Source of the DNA: Aquincola tertiaricarbonis
GTDB taxonomy: Bacteria > Pseudomonadota > Gammaproteobacteria > Burkholderiales > Burkholderiaceae_C
Direction of reading: 5' to 3'
DNA: 64,000 nt
Assembly (NCBI RefSeq): GCF_000969605.1
Contig: NZ_JZUE01000028.1
Span: 1-64,000 of the forward strand
Part shown: one piece after another, positions 18,409 through 27,330 of the stretch
How the letters are laid out: the number at the start of each line of letters is the position of its first letter
Numbering within the stretch: the stretch's first letter is position 1
Position numbers and translations under genes: made by a program
The notes under the pieces: model-generated
What the model was told of the DNA's origin: nothing
The model's input: the letters and a program-made list of their open reading frames with translations, nothing else
Database searches by the model: none

Positions 18409-18425
18409 TATGCCGGACGGGCATA
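18409..18425. promoter_or_regulatory. Candidate LysR operator between lysR and ligJ
   Basis: TATGCC-ggacg-GGCATA is a perfect 6-bp inverted repeat with a five-base spacer. It contains the T-N11-A core (T18411 to A18423) known for LysR-type recognition sites. It sits 31 bases upstream of the lysR start and about 100 bases upstream of ligJ, the usual place for an autoregulatory/activating site. Confidence 0.5.
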
Positions 18426-18522
18426 TCAGGTAGCGGCTGCTTGCGCTAGGTCGGCGAGTGCCGGGCTTCGACAATTTGCGCTGCGGTTCGACTGGCCGCA
18501 TTGGAAGAAGGACAACGCCCCG

Positions 18523-19548
18523 ATGATCATCGACGTGCATGGCCACTACACCACGGCGCCCGCGGCGCTGGGTGCCTGGCGCGACTTGCAAATCGCAGGC
18601 CTGAGCGACCCCGCGAAGGCCCCGAAGCCTTCGGACCTGCGGATCAGCGACGACGAGCTGCGCGAGTCCATCGAGACCAACCAGCTGAAGAAGATGAAGG
18701 AGCGCGGCAGTGACCTCACCATCTTCAGCCCGCGCGCCAGTTTCATGGCGCACCACATCGGCGGTTTTGAGACGTCGGCCGCCTGGGCCGCCATCTGCAA
18801 CGAGCTGTGCGCCCGTGTCGCGCAGCTGTTTCCGCAGCACTTCATCGGCGCGGCGATGCTGCCGCAGTCACCCGGCGTGGACGTGCGCAGCTGCATCCCC
18901 GAGCTGGAGAAGTGCGTCAAGGAGTATGGCTTTGTCGGCCTGAACCTCAACCCTGATCCGTCGGGCGGCCACTGGACCAGCCCCCCGCTGACCGATCGCC
19001 ACTGGTACCCGCTGTACGAGAAGATGGTGGAGCTGGACGTGCCGGCAATGGTGCATGTGAGCACCAGCTGCAATGCCTGCTTTCACACCACCGGCGCCCA
19101 TTACCTGAATGCCGATACGACGGCCTTCATGCAGTGCTTGCAGGGCGACCTGTTCAAGGACTTCCCGACGCTGAAGTTCCTGATTCCGCACGGCGGCGGC
19201 GCGGTACCTTACCACTGGGGCCGCTTCCGCGGACTGGCGCAGGAGATGAAAAAGCCGCTGCTGCAGGAGCACCTGTTGAACAACATCTTCTTCGACACCT
19301 GCGTGTACCACCAGCCGGGTATCGACTTGCTGACCCAGGTGATCCCGGTGGACAACGTGCTGTTCGCCAGCGAAATGATCGGCGCGGTGCGCGGCATCGA
19401 CCCCGAGACCGGCTATGCCTACGACGACACCCGGCGCTACATCGAGGCCACGGCCCTCACGCCGGCGCAGCGACAGCAGATCTACGAAGGCAATGCGCGC
19501 CGCGTGTTCCCGCGGCTGGATGCAGCACTGCGCGCGCAGGGCCGCTGA
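18523..19548 (+). CDS. ligJ: 4-oxalomesaconate hydratase, amidohydrolase type (LigJ)
   Basis: The 341-residue protein adds water to 4-oxalomesaconate to give 4-carboxy-4-hydroxy-2-oxoadipate (CHA). It starts [20 protein letters not shown] and keeps [19 protein letters not shown], strongly LigJ-like. His6, His8, His178 and Glu284 fall exactly at the residue numbers I recall for the zinc ligands of Sphingobium LigJ. Cys183/Cys186 and His223 are also present. The length equals that of LigJ. It is the amidohydrolase-type hydratase, not the unrelated GalB of Pseudomonas. It heads an operon with ligK, a DUF1932 dehydrogenase and ligI. Confidence 0.93.
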   Translation: MIIDVHGHYTTAPAALGAWRDLQIAGLSDPAKAPKPSDLRISDDELRESIETNQLKKMKERGSDLTIFSPRASFMAHHIGGFETSAAWAAICNELCARVAQLFPQHFIGAAMLPQSPGVDVRSCIPELEKCVKEYGFVGLNLNPDPSGGHWTSPPLTDRHWYPLYEKMVELDVPAMVHVSTSCNACFHTTGAHYLNADTTAFMQCLQGDLFKDFPTLKFLIPHGGGAVPYHWGRFRGLAQEMKKPLLQEHLLNNIFFDTCVYHQPGIDLLTQVIPVDNVLFASEMIGAVRGIDPETGYAYDDTRRYIEATALTPAQRQQIYEGNARRVFPRLDAALRAQGR

Positions 19549-19583
19549 ACACCGCACTTGCTCACCACGAAGAGACATCCACC

Positions 19584-20267
19584 ATGTACCAACTGGGCGT
19601 CGTCCATCGCACCATCCACCGCGCCGATCGCGCAGCCGCCGACCGGCTGGCCGCGTTCGGCTCGGCCACCGTCCACGAGGCCATGGGCCGCGTGGGCCTG
19701 CTCAAGCCCTACATGCGGCCAATCCACCCCGGCCAGCAGGTCTCCGGCACCGCGGTCACGGTGCTGCTGCAGCCGGGCGACAACTGGATGCTGCATGTGG
19801 CGGCCGAGCAGATCCAGCCAGGCGACATCGTGGTGGCCGCGGTGACGGCCGAGTGCAGCGATGGCTACTTCGGTGACCTGTTGGCCACCAGCTTCTTGTC
19901 CCGCGGCGCCCGTGGCCTGGTTATCGACGCCGGCGTGCGCGACGTGAAGACGTTGGGCGAAATGGGCTTCCCGGTGTGGAGCAAGGCCATCTCGGCCAAA
20001 GGCTGCATCAAGGCCACACTGGGTTCGGTGAACATCCCCGTCGTGTGCGCCGGCATGCTGGTCACACCCGGTGACGTGATCGTGGCCGACGACGACGGCG
20101 TGGTGTGCGTGCCTGCGGCCCGCGCGGCCGCCACCGTGGAGGCCGCCGCCGCACGAGAGGCCAACGAAGGCGCCAAGCGCGACAAGCTCGCCTCCGGCGT
20201 GCTGGGCCTGGACATGTACAAGATGCGCGAGCCGCTGGCCCAGGCCGGGTTGCGCTACGTGGACTGA
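19584..20267 (+). CDS. ligK: 4-carboxy-4-hydroxy-2-oxoadipate aldolase (LigK)
   Basis: The 227-residue class II aldolase belongs to the RraA/HMG-aldolase fold. Seen: [20 protein letters not shown], the metal/substrate loop [21 protein letters not shown] followed by VRDVKTL, and [16 protein letters not shown]. It splits CHA into pyruvate and oxaloacetate, the last step of gallate/protocatechuate meta-cleavage. It lies 35 bases after ligJ with an AAGAGA-type ribosome site. The length is typical of LigK/ProA/GalC. Confidence 0.93.
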   Translation: MYQLGVVHRTIHRADRAAADRLAAFGSATVHEAMGRVGLLKPYMRPIHPGQQVSGTAVTVLLQPGDNWMLHVAAEQIQPGDIVVAAVTAECSDGYFGDLLATSFLSRGARGLVIDAGVRDVKTLGEMGFPVWSKAISAKGCIKATLGSVNIPVVCAGMLVTPGDVIVADDDGVVCVPAARAAATVEAAAAREANEGAKRDKLASGVLGLDMYKMREPLAQAGLRYVD

Positions 20268-20271
20268 CACG

Positions 20272-21207
20272 ATGCAGGCCGAGATCCCAATGTTCCAGCG
20301 CATCGCGCTGATCGGTTATGGCGAAGTGGGCCGCATTCTGGCGGAGGACCTGCGTGCGCAGGGCCTGTCCGTCGACGCATATGACCTCAAACTGCAGCGG
20401 CCTGAGCAGCGTGGTGCGCTGCTGGCGCATGCCGAGGCGCACGGCGTTTGCCTGCATGCAAACGCTGCAGATGCACTTCGGCAGGCGCAACTGGTGATCA
20501 GCGCCGTCACCGCCAGCCAGACGGTGGTAGTGGCCGAGCAGTCTGCGCCCCACCTGGCGGTTGGCGCCGTGGTCGTTGACATGAATTCCGCCTCGCCCGG
20601 CGCGAAGATCCAGGCGGGACGGGCGGTCGACGCCGCCAGTGGCCGGTATGTGGAGGCGGCGGTGATGACGAGCGTGCCGCCCTACCGCAGCCAGGTGCCG
20701 ATGTTGCTGGGCGGGCCGCATGCCGCGGCGGTGGTGGCGCCGCTGAACGCCCTGGGCTTCAAAGCCCGCGTGGCCAGCGAGCGGTTGGGTGTGGCCTCGG
20801 CCACCAAGATGTGCCGCAGCGTGATGATCAAGGGCCTGGAGGCGATGGCGATTGAGAGCCTGACCACGGCACGCCACTACGGCGTGGAGGATGCGGTCCT
20901 GGCCTCGCTGTACGAGACCTTCCCCGGCATCGACTGGGAGAAGCAAGCTGCCTACTTCTTCCAGCGCGTGATCGAACACGGCCGCCGGCGCTCCGAGGAG
21001 GTGCTGGAGGTGGCGCACACGGTGCGCGAAGCCGGCCTGCAGCCCTGGAGTGCCACCGGTACCGCCGCGCGCCAGGCGTGGGTCGCCGATCTGGCCGACG
21101 CTGGCCTGTTTGGGGAGCGTGGTACGGCGGGCTTCGCCCGCAACGCCGACTGGCGCACCGAAGCGGACCGCATATTGGCGCGGGTGGCAGAGGAGCGCAC
21201 GCCATGA
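20272..21207 (+). CDS. NAD(P)-dependent oxidoreductase, 6-phosphogluconate dehydrogenase-like with DUF1932 domain
   Basis: The protein has 311 residues; a start at 20290 (MFQRIALIGYGEVGR, with GAG six bases upstream) may be the true one. The N-terminal Rossmann domain has the GYGEVG loop and a VVVDMNSASPGAK motif. The C-terminal DUF1932 domain spans about residues 190-270 (MCRSVMIKGLEAMAIESL). Members occur widely inside lig/pmd clusters, probably as reductases of keto or enol intermediates. The exact reaction here is not established. It overlaps ligI by four bases. A decayed copy lies at 15.2 kb. Confidence 0.8.
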   Translation: MQAEIPMFQRIALIGYGEVGRILAEDLRAQGLSVDAYDLKLQRPEQRGALLAHAEAHGVCLHANAADALRQAQLVISAVTASQTVVVAEQSAPHLAVGAVVVDMNSASPGAKIQAGRAVDAASGRYVEAAVMTSVPPYRSQVPMLLGGPHAAAVVAPLNALGFKARVASERLGVASATKMCRSVMIKGLEAMAIESLTTARHYGVEDAVLASLYETFPGIDWEKQAAYFFQRVIEHGRRRSEEVLEVAHTVREAGLQPWSATGTAARQAWVADLADAGLFGERGTAGFARNADWRTEADRILARVAEERTP

Positions 21208-22121
21208 CCGCTCCTCAAAAGACGCCCGGTTGGCTCGACTGGTACGCCGGCCCCAGCACGCCCAGGCTGCAACTACCGCCCGGCGCGGTCGATGCGCACT
21301 GTCACGTCTTTGGGCCTGCGGACCGTTTCCCGTATGCGCCGGAGCGCAAGTACACGCCTTGCGACGCCAGCCGCGAGCAACTGTTTGCGCTGCGCGACCA
21401 CCTGGGCTTTGCACGCAACGTCATCGTGCAAGCCACCTGCCATGGCGCCGACAACAGCGCGCTGCTGGACGCGCTGGAACATTCGCAGGGCCGGGCGCGC
21501 GGCGTGGTGACCGTGCGGCGCAGCGTGACCGACGGCGAGCTGCAGCGCATGCATGCGCTGGGCGTGCGCGGCGTGCGCTTCAACTTTGTGCGACGGTTGG
21601 TTGACTTCACGCCCAAAGCAGAACTGGAAGAGATCGCGCAACGCATCCAGCCGCTGGGCTGGCATGTGGTGGTGTATTTCGAGGCGGCCGACCTGCCGGA
21701 ACTGTGGAGCTTCTTCACCGCGCTGCCCACGCCGGTGGTGGTGGACCACATGGGCCGGCCCGACGTGCGCCAGCCGGTCGACGGGCCCGAGTTTGGCCGT
21801 TTTATCCGGCTGATGCAGGAGCACCCGAACGTGTGGAGCAAGGTCAGCTGTCCAGAGCGGCTGAGCATGGCCGGCCCGCCGGCACTGCACGGCGAGCGCC
21901 GGCCCTACCGAGATGTGGTGCCCTTTGCGCGCCGGCTGGTGGAGCAGTTCCCGGACCGGGTGCTGTGGGGCACCGACTGGCCGCACCCCAACCTGAAGGA
22001 CCACATGCCGGACGACGGCCTGTTGGTGGACTTCATCGAGCAGATCGCGCCGACACCCGCGCAACGCCAGCAACTGCTGGTGCGCAACCCGATGAAGCTG
22101 TACTGGCCCGACGAGGGCTGA
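21204..22121 (+). CDS. ligI: 2-pyrone-4,6-dicarboxylate hydrolase (LigI)
   Basis: The 305-residue amidohydrolase hydrolyses PDC to 4-oxalomesaconate. Motifs: DAHCHVFGP (His32, His34), VIVQATCHGADN, GVRFNFVRRLVD, VVVDHMGRPD and WGTDWPHPN with Asp258 as the likely catalytic base. These match LigI-type, metal-independent members of the amidohydrolase superfamily. PDC arises by cyclization of protocatechuate- or gallate-derived cleavage products, so LigI returns it to the LigJ/LigK path. The start overlaps the upstream stop (ATGA). The length is slightly above the ~293 residues of Sphingobium LigI. Confidence 0.9.
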   Translation: MTAPQKTPGWLDWYAGPSTPRLQLPPGAVDAHCHVFGPADRFPYAPERKYTPCDASREQLFALRDHLGFARNVIVQATCHGADNSALLDALEHSQGRARGVVTVRRSVTDGELQRMHALGVRGVRFNFVRRLVDFTPKAELEEIAQRIQPLGWHVVVYFEAADLPELWSFFTALPTPVVVDHMGRPDVRQPVDGPEFGRFIRLMQEHPNVWSKVSCPERLSMAGPPALHGERRPYRDVVPFARRLVEQFPDRVLWGTDWPHPNLKDHMPDDGLLVDFIEQIAPTPAQRQQLLVRNPMKLYWPDEG

Positions 22122-22132
22122 GGAGACACCCG

Positions 22133-23131
22133 ATGAGCAAGACCACGAGACGCCAGGCCTTGGCCGGCCTGGGCGGGCTGCTGTGCATGCCTGCCTGGCT
22201 GGCAGCCCCGGCCACCGCACAGGCGCAGGCCGGCAGCTATCCGTCAAAACTGGTGCGCGTGCTGGTGGGCTACAGCCCGGGCGGTGCGGTGGACATCATT
22301 GCGCGTGCGGTCGCCCAGCCGATGGCCGCTGGCCTCGGCCAAACGGTGATCGTCGAAAACAAGCCCGGCGGCGGCACCAACATCGCCATCAAGACGCTGG
22401 TGGACAGTCCACCGGATGGCTACACGCTGATGCTGGCCGCCAATGCGCTGGCGGCCAACGTCTCGCTGTACCAGCCGGCGCCCTACAACCTGGTGCGTGA
22501 CATCACGCCGATCGCCCAGGTGGGCCGCGTGCCGGTGGTGCTGGCGGCCAATGCGCAAGCGGGCATCGGCTCCTTGAAGGAACTGATCGCCAAGCTGAAG
22601 CTGCAGCCGGGCTCCATCAATTACGGCACGCCGGGCAACGGCTCCACGCCGCACCTGGCCATCGAGCTGTTTGCACGTGCGGCCGGCATCCAGCCGATGC
22701 ACGTGCCGTACAAGGGAGGCTCACAGGCGATGAACGATGTGATCGCCGGGCACATCCAGCTGGTGGCGGTGAATGCGCTGGAAGTGCAGGCGCATGTGAA
22801 AAGCGGCAAGCTCAAGGTGCTGGCCGCCCTGAGCGCGAAGCGATCCCCGATCTTCCCCGACACGCCGACCATTGCCGAATCAGGCTTCCCGGGATTTGAG
22901 GCCTCCGTCTGGTATGGCCTGGTGGGCCCGGCCGGTGTGCCCGCACCGGTGGTCGCCCGCCTGCACCAGGAGGTGCAAAAGGCCCTGGCCACGCCCGAGG
23001 TGCGTGAGCGCCTGTCCACCGCCGGCGGCGAGGTGACGCCCGGCACCACCGCGATGTTCGCAGCGATGCTGGCCAGCGAGCAGCAGCGCTACGCCAAGCT
23101 GATCCGCGAAGCCCGCATCCAGCCCGACTGA
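22133..23131 (+). CDS. TTT-family periplasmic solute-binding protein (Bug type)
   Basis: The 332-residue protein has a twin-arginine-like signal (MSKTTRRQALAGLGGLLCMP) and the Bug core: YPSKLVRVLVGYSPGGAVDI, VIVENKPGGGTNIA, MHVPYKGGSQAMNDVIAGHI and FPDTPTIAESGFPGFE. It follows ligI by 11 bases with a good GAGGAGA ribosome site and is probably the last-but-one gene of the lig operon. It may bind PDC, gallate or a related acid; this is inference from position only. Confidence 0.9.
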   Translation: MSKTTRRQALAGLGGLLCMPAWLAAPATAQAQAGSYPSKLVRVLVGYSPGGAVDIIARAVAQPMAAGLGQTVIVENKPGGGTNIAIKTLVDSPPDGYTLMLAANALAANVSLYQPAPYNLVRDITPIAQVGRVPVVLAANAQAGIGSLKELIAKLKLQPGSINYGTPGNGSTPHLAIELFARAAGIQPMHVPYKGGSQAMNDVIAGHIQLVAVNALEVQAHVKSGKLKVLAALSAKRSPIFPDTPTIAESGFPGFEASVWYGLVGPAGVPAPVVARLHQEVQKALATPEVRERLSTAGGEVTPGTTAMFAAMLASEQQRYAKLIREARIQPD

Positions 23132-23141
23132 GGTGGCGCCG

Positions 23142-24035
23142 GTGACAAAGTTGTCTGGACCCATGCCGCGCAGGCGGCGTGCGGCCGCGGTCGCGCTGCT
23201 GGCTGCGCTGCTGGCCCCGCTGATGCTGGCAGGCTGTGTGCAGCTGCCTGCCGCGCCCGCTGCCGCACCGGAGCGCTCCGCCGCCCGGGCGGTGGTCGCC
23301 GGTGCCGAGGTGCGCCAGGCGCTGGTGCCCACCGGCACGCTGCGCATCGCGGTGTACCCGGGCAGCCCGACCTCGATGGTGGGCGCCGACCGCGCCACCG
23401 CGGCCACCGGCCAGCCGCGTGGCCTGACGGTGGAATTGGGTCGCGAGCTGGCGCGCCGGCTGGGCGTGCCGTCCGAGCTGGTGGTGTTCGACCGTGTCGC
23501 GCAGGTGGTGGACGCGCTGCATGCAGGCCAGGCCGACATGACCATCACCAACGCCACGCCGGCCCGGGCGGCGCTGGTGGATTTCACCGCACCCGTGGTG
23601 GGGCTGGAACTGGGGGTCCTGGTACTGGCCGGTTCTCCGGTCACCACGGTGGCATCGATGGACCAGCCGGGTGTGCGCGTGGGAGTCAGCCAGGGCAGCA
23701 GCTCGCAGGCGGCGCTGGGCCAGCGGCTGCAGCACGCGGTGCTGGTGCCGGCCGATTCGCTGGCGGCAGCCACCACGCTGCTGAAGGAGCGGCGCATCGA
23801 CGCCTTTGCGACCAACAAGGGCATCCTGTTCCAGCTGGCCGACCAGCTGCCCGGCGCGCAGGTGCTGCCCGGCCGCTGGGGCCTGGAATCGCTGGCCCTG
23901 GCCGTGCCGCCCGCCCGCCGTGCTGGCGCTGACTTCTTACAGGCCTTCGTGGCCGATCCGCGCACCCAGGCACTGGTGCAGCAGGCCGCGCAGCGCGCCG
24001 GCTTGCGCGGCACCGCCGAGCCGGAGCGGCCGTGA
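23142..24035 (+). CDS. Lipidated solute-binding protein, family 3 (amino-acid ABC type)
   Basis: A GTG at 23142 has GAGG eight bases upstream; the ATG at 23163 is an alternative. A lipoprotein signal (MPRRRRAAAVALLAALLAPL ending in LMLAGC) is followed by the SBP_bac_3 fold: LRIAVYPGSPTSMVG, LTVELGRELARRLGVPSELV, ADMTITNATPARAALVDFT and RVGVSQGSSSQAALGQRL. No ABC permease or ATPase genes are nearby. A close structural cousin, also lipidated, is at 42.4 kb. It could be a sensor or orphan binding protein for an acidic compound. Confidence 0.75.
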   Translation: MTKLSGPMPRRRRAAAVALLAALLAPLMLAGCVQLPAAPAAAPERSAARAVVAGAEVRQALVPTGTLRIAVYPGSPTSMVGADRATAATGQPRGLTVELGRELARRLGVPSELVVFDRVAQVVDALHAGQADMTITNATPARAALVDFTAPVVGLELGVLVLAGSPVTTVASMDQPGVRVGVSQGSSSQAALGQRLQHAVLVPADSLAAATTLLKERRIDAFATNKGILFQLADQLPGAQVLPGRWGLESLALAVPPARRAGADFLQAFVADPRTQALVQQAAQRAGLRGTAEPERP

Positions 24036-24074
24036 TCGCACCGCGCACCGCATGACAACCAGGAGACAAGCGAC

Positions 24075-25055
24075 ATGACCCCATCCACCCCGCGGCTGCG
24101 CCGCCGCAGCCTGCTGATCGGCGCTACCGCTGTGGCAGCCTGGCCCGCGGTACAGGCCCAGTCGGGCCGCACGCTGCGTGTGATCGTGCCGTTTCCGCCC
24201 GGCGGCTCCACCGACATCCTGGCGCGTGCCATCGGCACGCGGCTTGGCGTCGCTCTTGGCCAGAACGTGCTCATCGAGAACAAGGCCGGCGCCGGCGGCT
24301 CGCTCGGGGCAGGCGAGGTGGCACGGGCCGAGCCTGACGGCAACACCTTGCTGATGGGCCACATCGGCACGCTGGCGGTCAACCCAGCGCTGTATCCCAA
24401 GCTGCCCTACGACCCAGTCAAAAGCTTCGACCCGGTGGCCATGGTGGCCCGGGTGCCGAACATCCTGGTGGTCAATGCCGCGTCGCCGATCAAGACGCTG
24501 GCGCAGTTCGTCGCGCAGGCCAAGGCCCAGCCCGGCCGCATGACCTATTCGTCCGGCGGCAACGGCAGCGCGGCGCACATCGCCTTCGAGTACCTGAAGC
24601 TGCGCGCCGGATTTTTCGTGCTGCACATCCCCTACCGTGGCACGGCGCCGTCCATCAACGACCTGATGGGCGGGCAGGTGGATGCCACCTTCACCGGCGC
24701 GCCGGTGGTGCTGCCGCATGTGCGGGCAGGCCGGCTGCGTGCGTTGGCCGTGTCCAGCCCACAGCGGCTGGCCTCGCTGCCCGACGTGCCCACGGTGGCG
24801 GAAAGCGGCTACGCCGGCTTCGACGCCGACCAGTGGTACGGCTTCGTGGCGCCGGCCGGCACGCCGACCCCGGTACTGGCCCGCCTGAATGCCGAGGTCA
24901 ACAAGGCGCTGCAGCTGCCCGAGGTGGCGCAGCAGTTGGCCGCCGAAGGGGCGATCCCCACGCCGGGCACGGCGAAGGCTTTTGGCGACCTGATCGTGCG
25001 CGAACTGCCGCGTTGGGCCGAGGTGGTCCGGGCCGGCAAGGTCAAGCCCGACTGA
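24075..25055 (+). CDS. TTT-family periplasmic solute-binding protein (Bug type)
   Basis: The 326-residue protein has a twin-arginine signal (RLRRRSLLIGATAVAAWPAV). Bug core segments: LRVIVPFPPGGSTDILARAI, VLIENKAGAGGSLGAGEVA, LHIPYRGTAPSINDLMGGQV and LPDVPTVAESGYAGFDADQW. An AGGAGA ribosome site precedes the ATG by about 10 bases. It is the second of three such proteins flanking a porin between 22 and 27 kb. The ligand is unknown. Confidence 0.88.
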   Translation: MTPSTPRLRRRSLLIGATAVAAWPAVQAQSGRTLRVIVPFPPGGSTDILARAIGTRLGVALGQNVLIENKAGAGGSLGAGEVARAEPDGNTLLMGHIGTLAVNPALYPKLPYDPVKSFDPVAMVARVPNILVVNAASPIKTLAQFVAQAKAQPGRMTYSSGGNGSAAHIAFEYLKLRAGFFVLHIPYRGTAPSINDLMGGQVDATFTGAPVVLPHVRAGRLRALAVSSPQRLASLPDVPTVAESGYAGFDADQWYGFVAPAGTPTPVLARLNAEVNKALQLPEVAQQLAAEGAIPTPGTAKAFGDLIVRELPRWAEVVRAGKVKPD

Positions 25056-25161
25056 TTGTTTTCACATCCGGCGGCACGCCGCCGGGCGGGCCCTGCATCG
25101 CGGGCCCGGCTGCCGCATGCACCGGACCCGCACCTGCCTATACAACCAAGGAGACGACGAC

Positions 25162-26232
25162 ATGACCCACAGCCCCTTCACCCGCGGCCTGCAAGCCGCC
25201 TGCTTGGCCGGCGCCATGCTGCCCGCGCTGTGCGTGGCACAACAGGCCGCCGCCAGCAACGTGACGATTTACGGCATCGTGGACGCGGCTGCACGCCGCG
25301 CCAGCAACGTGGGTAGCGATGGCGCGTCGCGCACCACGCTGGAGGACGGCATCTTCACCGGCAGTCGCCTCGGCTTCCGCATCCGCGAGGACCTCGGCGG
25401 CGGCCTCAGCGCACAGGTGCTGATGGAGTCCGGCTTCGATCCCAGCAACGGCACCTCGTCGCAGGCCAGCCCGCAGGCCGACTTTGGCCAAGTCGCTGCC
25501 GCCACACGCTTCTGGGGCCGCGACATCCACATCGGCCTGCGCAGCAGCGCCGGCTGGGGGCTCACACTGGGCCGGCAGTACACGCTGGCGCATCAGATGG
25601 CCGCGCGCTTCCAGCCACAAGGCAACCCCAACAATGTGGCGCTTTCCGTCTTCAGCAGCCACCACATTGCGCGGCAGGACAACGTGCTGAAGTTCGACAT
25701 CAAGCTGGGCGGCGTGGAGTTGGCGGTTTCCCGCACGCTGGGCGAGGTGGCCGACAGCAACGGCAGCGATGCCTGGGCGGTATCCGCCGGTTATGGCGCC
25801 GGCCCGGTGCAGCTGGGCGCTTATGTGCAGCAGCTGAAGAATGTGGCCGACACCGAGGAACGCAAGATCGTGGGCCTGGGCGGCAACTACAAGCTGGCTG
25901 AGCAGTGGGCGCTGTTTGCCGGCGCCATGCGGCGCACCAACGAGACCAGCCCCCAGACCAACAAGGTGTGGACCTTGGGTGCCAACTGGCAGCTGCTGCC
26001 GGCCGTGACGCTGACGGCCGCCTACCTGCACGACAAGCAGGGCGGCAGCAGCACGCTGGAGGGCAAGCGCCGGGTGAGCTACGTCAGCGCCGCCTATGCC
26101 TTCTCCAAGCGCAGCGACGCGTATGCAGTGGTGGACCACAACCGCATTGACGGTGGCTATGCCAAGCCGGCCTTCATGGGGACCACCGGCAGCCAGACGG
26201 CCTATACGCTGGCACTGCGCCACAAGTTCTGA
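25162..26232 (+). CDS. Outer-membrane porin (Burkholderia type)
   Basis: The 356-residue protein has a signal peptide ending around AQQAAA. The N-terminal strand is NVTIYGIVDAAARR, followed by SRLGFRIREDLGGGLSAQVL and the loop segment TLGRQYTLAHQM. It ends LALRHKF with the terminal Phe required for assembly. This is the 16-strand trimeric porin family (Porin_4) that often accompanies aromatic and carboxylate uptake genes. The ribosome site is AAGGAGACGACG. An inactive relative is at 15.6-16.7 kb. Confidence 0.92.
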   Translation: MTHSPFTRGLQAACLAGAMLPALCVAQQAAASNVTIYGIVDAAARRASNVGSDGASRTTLEDGIFTGSRLGFRIREDLGGGLSAQVLMESGFDPSNGTSSQASPQADFGQVAAATRFWGRDIHIGLRSSAGWGLTLGRQYTLAHQMAARFQPQGNPNNVALSVFSSHHIARQDNVLKFDIKLGGVELAVSRTLGEVADSNGSDAWAVSAGYGAGPVQLGAYVQQLKNVADTEERKIVGLGGNYKLAEQWALFAGAMRRTNETSPQTNKVWTLGANWQLLPAVTLTAAYLHDKQGGSSTLEGKRRVSYVSAAYAFSKRSDAYAVVDHNRIDGGYAKPAFMGTTGSQTAYTLALRHKF

Positions 26233-26246
26233 AAACGGAGGCTTCC

Positions 26247-27215
26247 ATGTTGAACCGAAAGAGCTTCCTGGCCGGCCTGTTGCTGGCCGCCACGGCCTGG
26301 GGCACCGGTGCGCAGGAGCGCTGGCCCAGCAAGCCCGTGACGCTCATCGTGCCCTTTGCACCGGGCGGCATCGCCGATGTGACCGCCCGTGCGGTGGCAG
26401 AGGCCATGGGCCGGCAGCTGGGGCAGACGGTGGTGGTGGACAACCGGCCGAGCGCCGGCAGCATCGTCGCTTCGCAGGCCGTGGCCAGTGCACGACCCGA
26501 CGGCCACACGCTGCTGCTGATGAGCAACGGCAATGCGGTGAGCGTCGGCCTGTTCAAGAAGCTGCCCTACGACACGATGAAGGACCTGGAGCCCATCTCC
26601 ACCCTCGGCTTCTTCGACCTCGGCATCGTGGTGCCGGCGGCCTCACCCTACAAAACGCTGTCCGACCTGCTCAAGCAGGCCAAGGCCAACCCGGGGCAGA
26701 TCAAGACCGGCACCATCGCAGTGGGCAGCACGCAGCACCTGTCGGCCAAGCTGTTCGAGACGGTGGCTGGCGTGCAGCTGCTGACGGTGCCGTACAAGGG
26801 ATCGCCCGCGGTGCTGATGGCACTGCGCAGCGGGGAGATCGACGTGGCGATGGAGATCGTGGGCCCAATGCTGTCGCAGCTCAAGGCCGGCGACATTCGC
26901 GCGCTGGCGGTGACCTCCGCCCAGCGCAACAGCGCGCTGCCGGAAGTGCCCACGGTGCAGCAGGCCGGCTTGAAGGACTATGACGTCAGCAGCTGGAATG
27001 CCATCGCGGCGCCGGCCGGCACGCCGCAGCCGGTGATCGACACCCTGCAGCGTGCCATCGCCGCCGCGGTGGCCGATGCCGGCGTGCGCAGCCGGCTGCA
27101 AGGGCTGGGCATGCGCCTGCAGTCCAGCAGCCCGGCCCAGGCGCGCGAGCTGCTGGCCAAGGACATCCAGCGTTGGGGTACGGTGATCAAGGCGGCCGGG
27201 ATCCAGCCGGAGTGA
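26247..27215 (+). CDS. TTT-family periplasmic solute-binding protein (Bug type)
   Basis: The 322-residue protein has a signal peptide (MLNRKSFLAGLLLAATAWGT) and Bug segments WPSKPVTLIVPFAPGGIADV, VVVDNRPSAGSIVASQAVA, LLTVPYKGSPAVLMALRSGE and LPEVPTVQQAGLKDYD. It lies 14 bases after the porin, so the two are probably co-transcribed as an outer-membrane/periplasm uptake pair. The ligand is unknown. Confidence 0.88.
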   Translation: MLNRKSFLAGLLLAATAWGTGAQERWPSKPVTLIVPFAPGGIADVTARAVAEAMGRQLGQTVVVDNRPSAGSIVASQAVASARPDGHTLLLMSNGNAVSVGLFKKLPYDTMKDLEPISTLGFFDLGIVVPAASPYKTLSDLLKQAKANPGQIKTGTIAVGSTQHLSAKLFETVAGVQLLTVPYKGSPAVLMALRSGEIDVAMEIVGPMLSQLKAGDIRALAVTSAQRNSALPEVPTVQQAGLKDYDVSSWNAIAAPAGTPQPVIDTLQRAIAAAVADAGVRSRLQGLGMRLQSSSPAQARELLAKDIQRWGTVIKAAGIQPE

Positions 27216-27330
27216 GGCTGAAACCCAGCGCCTGACCGTGCAGATCTCCGAGGGCAGCCGACTGAGGCTGCGCAGGCGAACTGCAACACCGTCCACCTCT
27301 GTACGATCGCTGGCGGTAAGGAGCGGCTTC

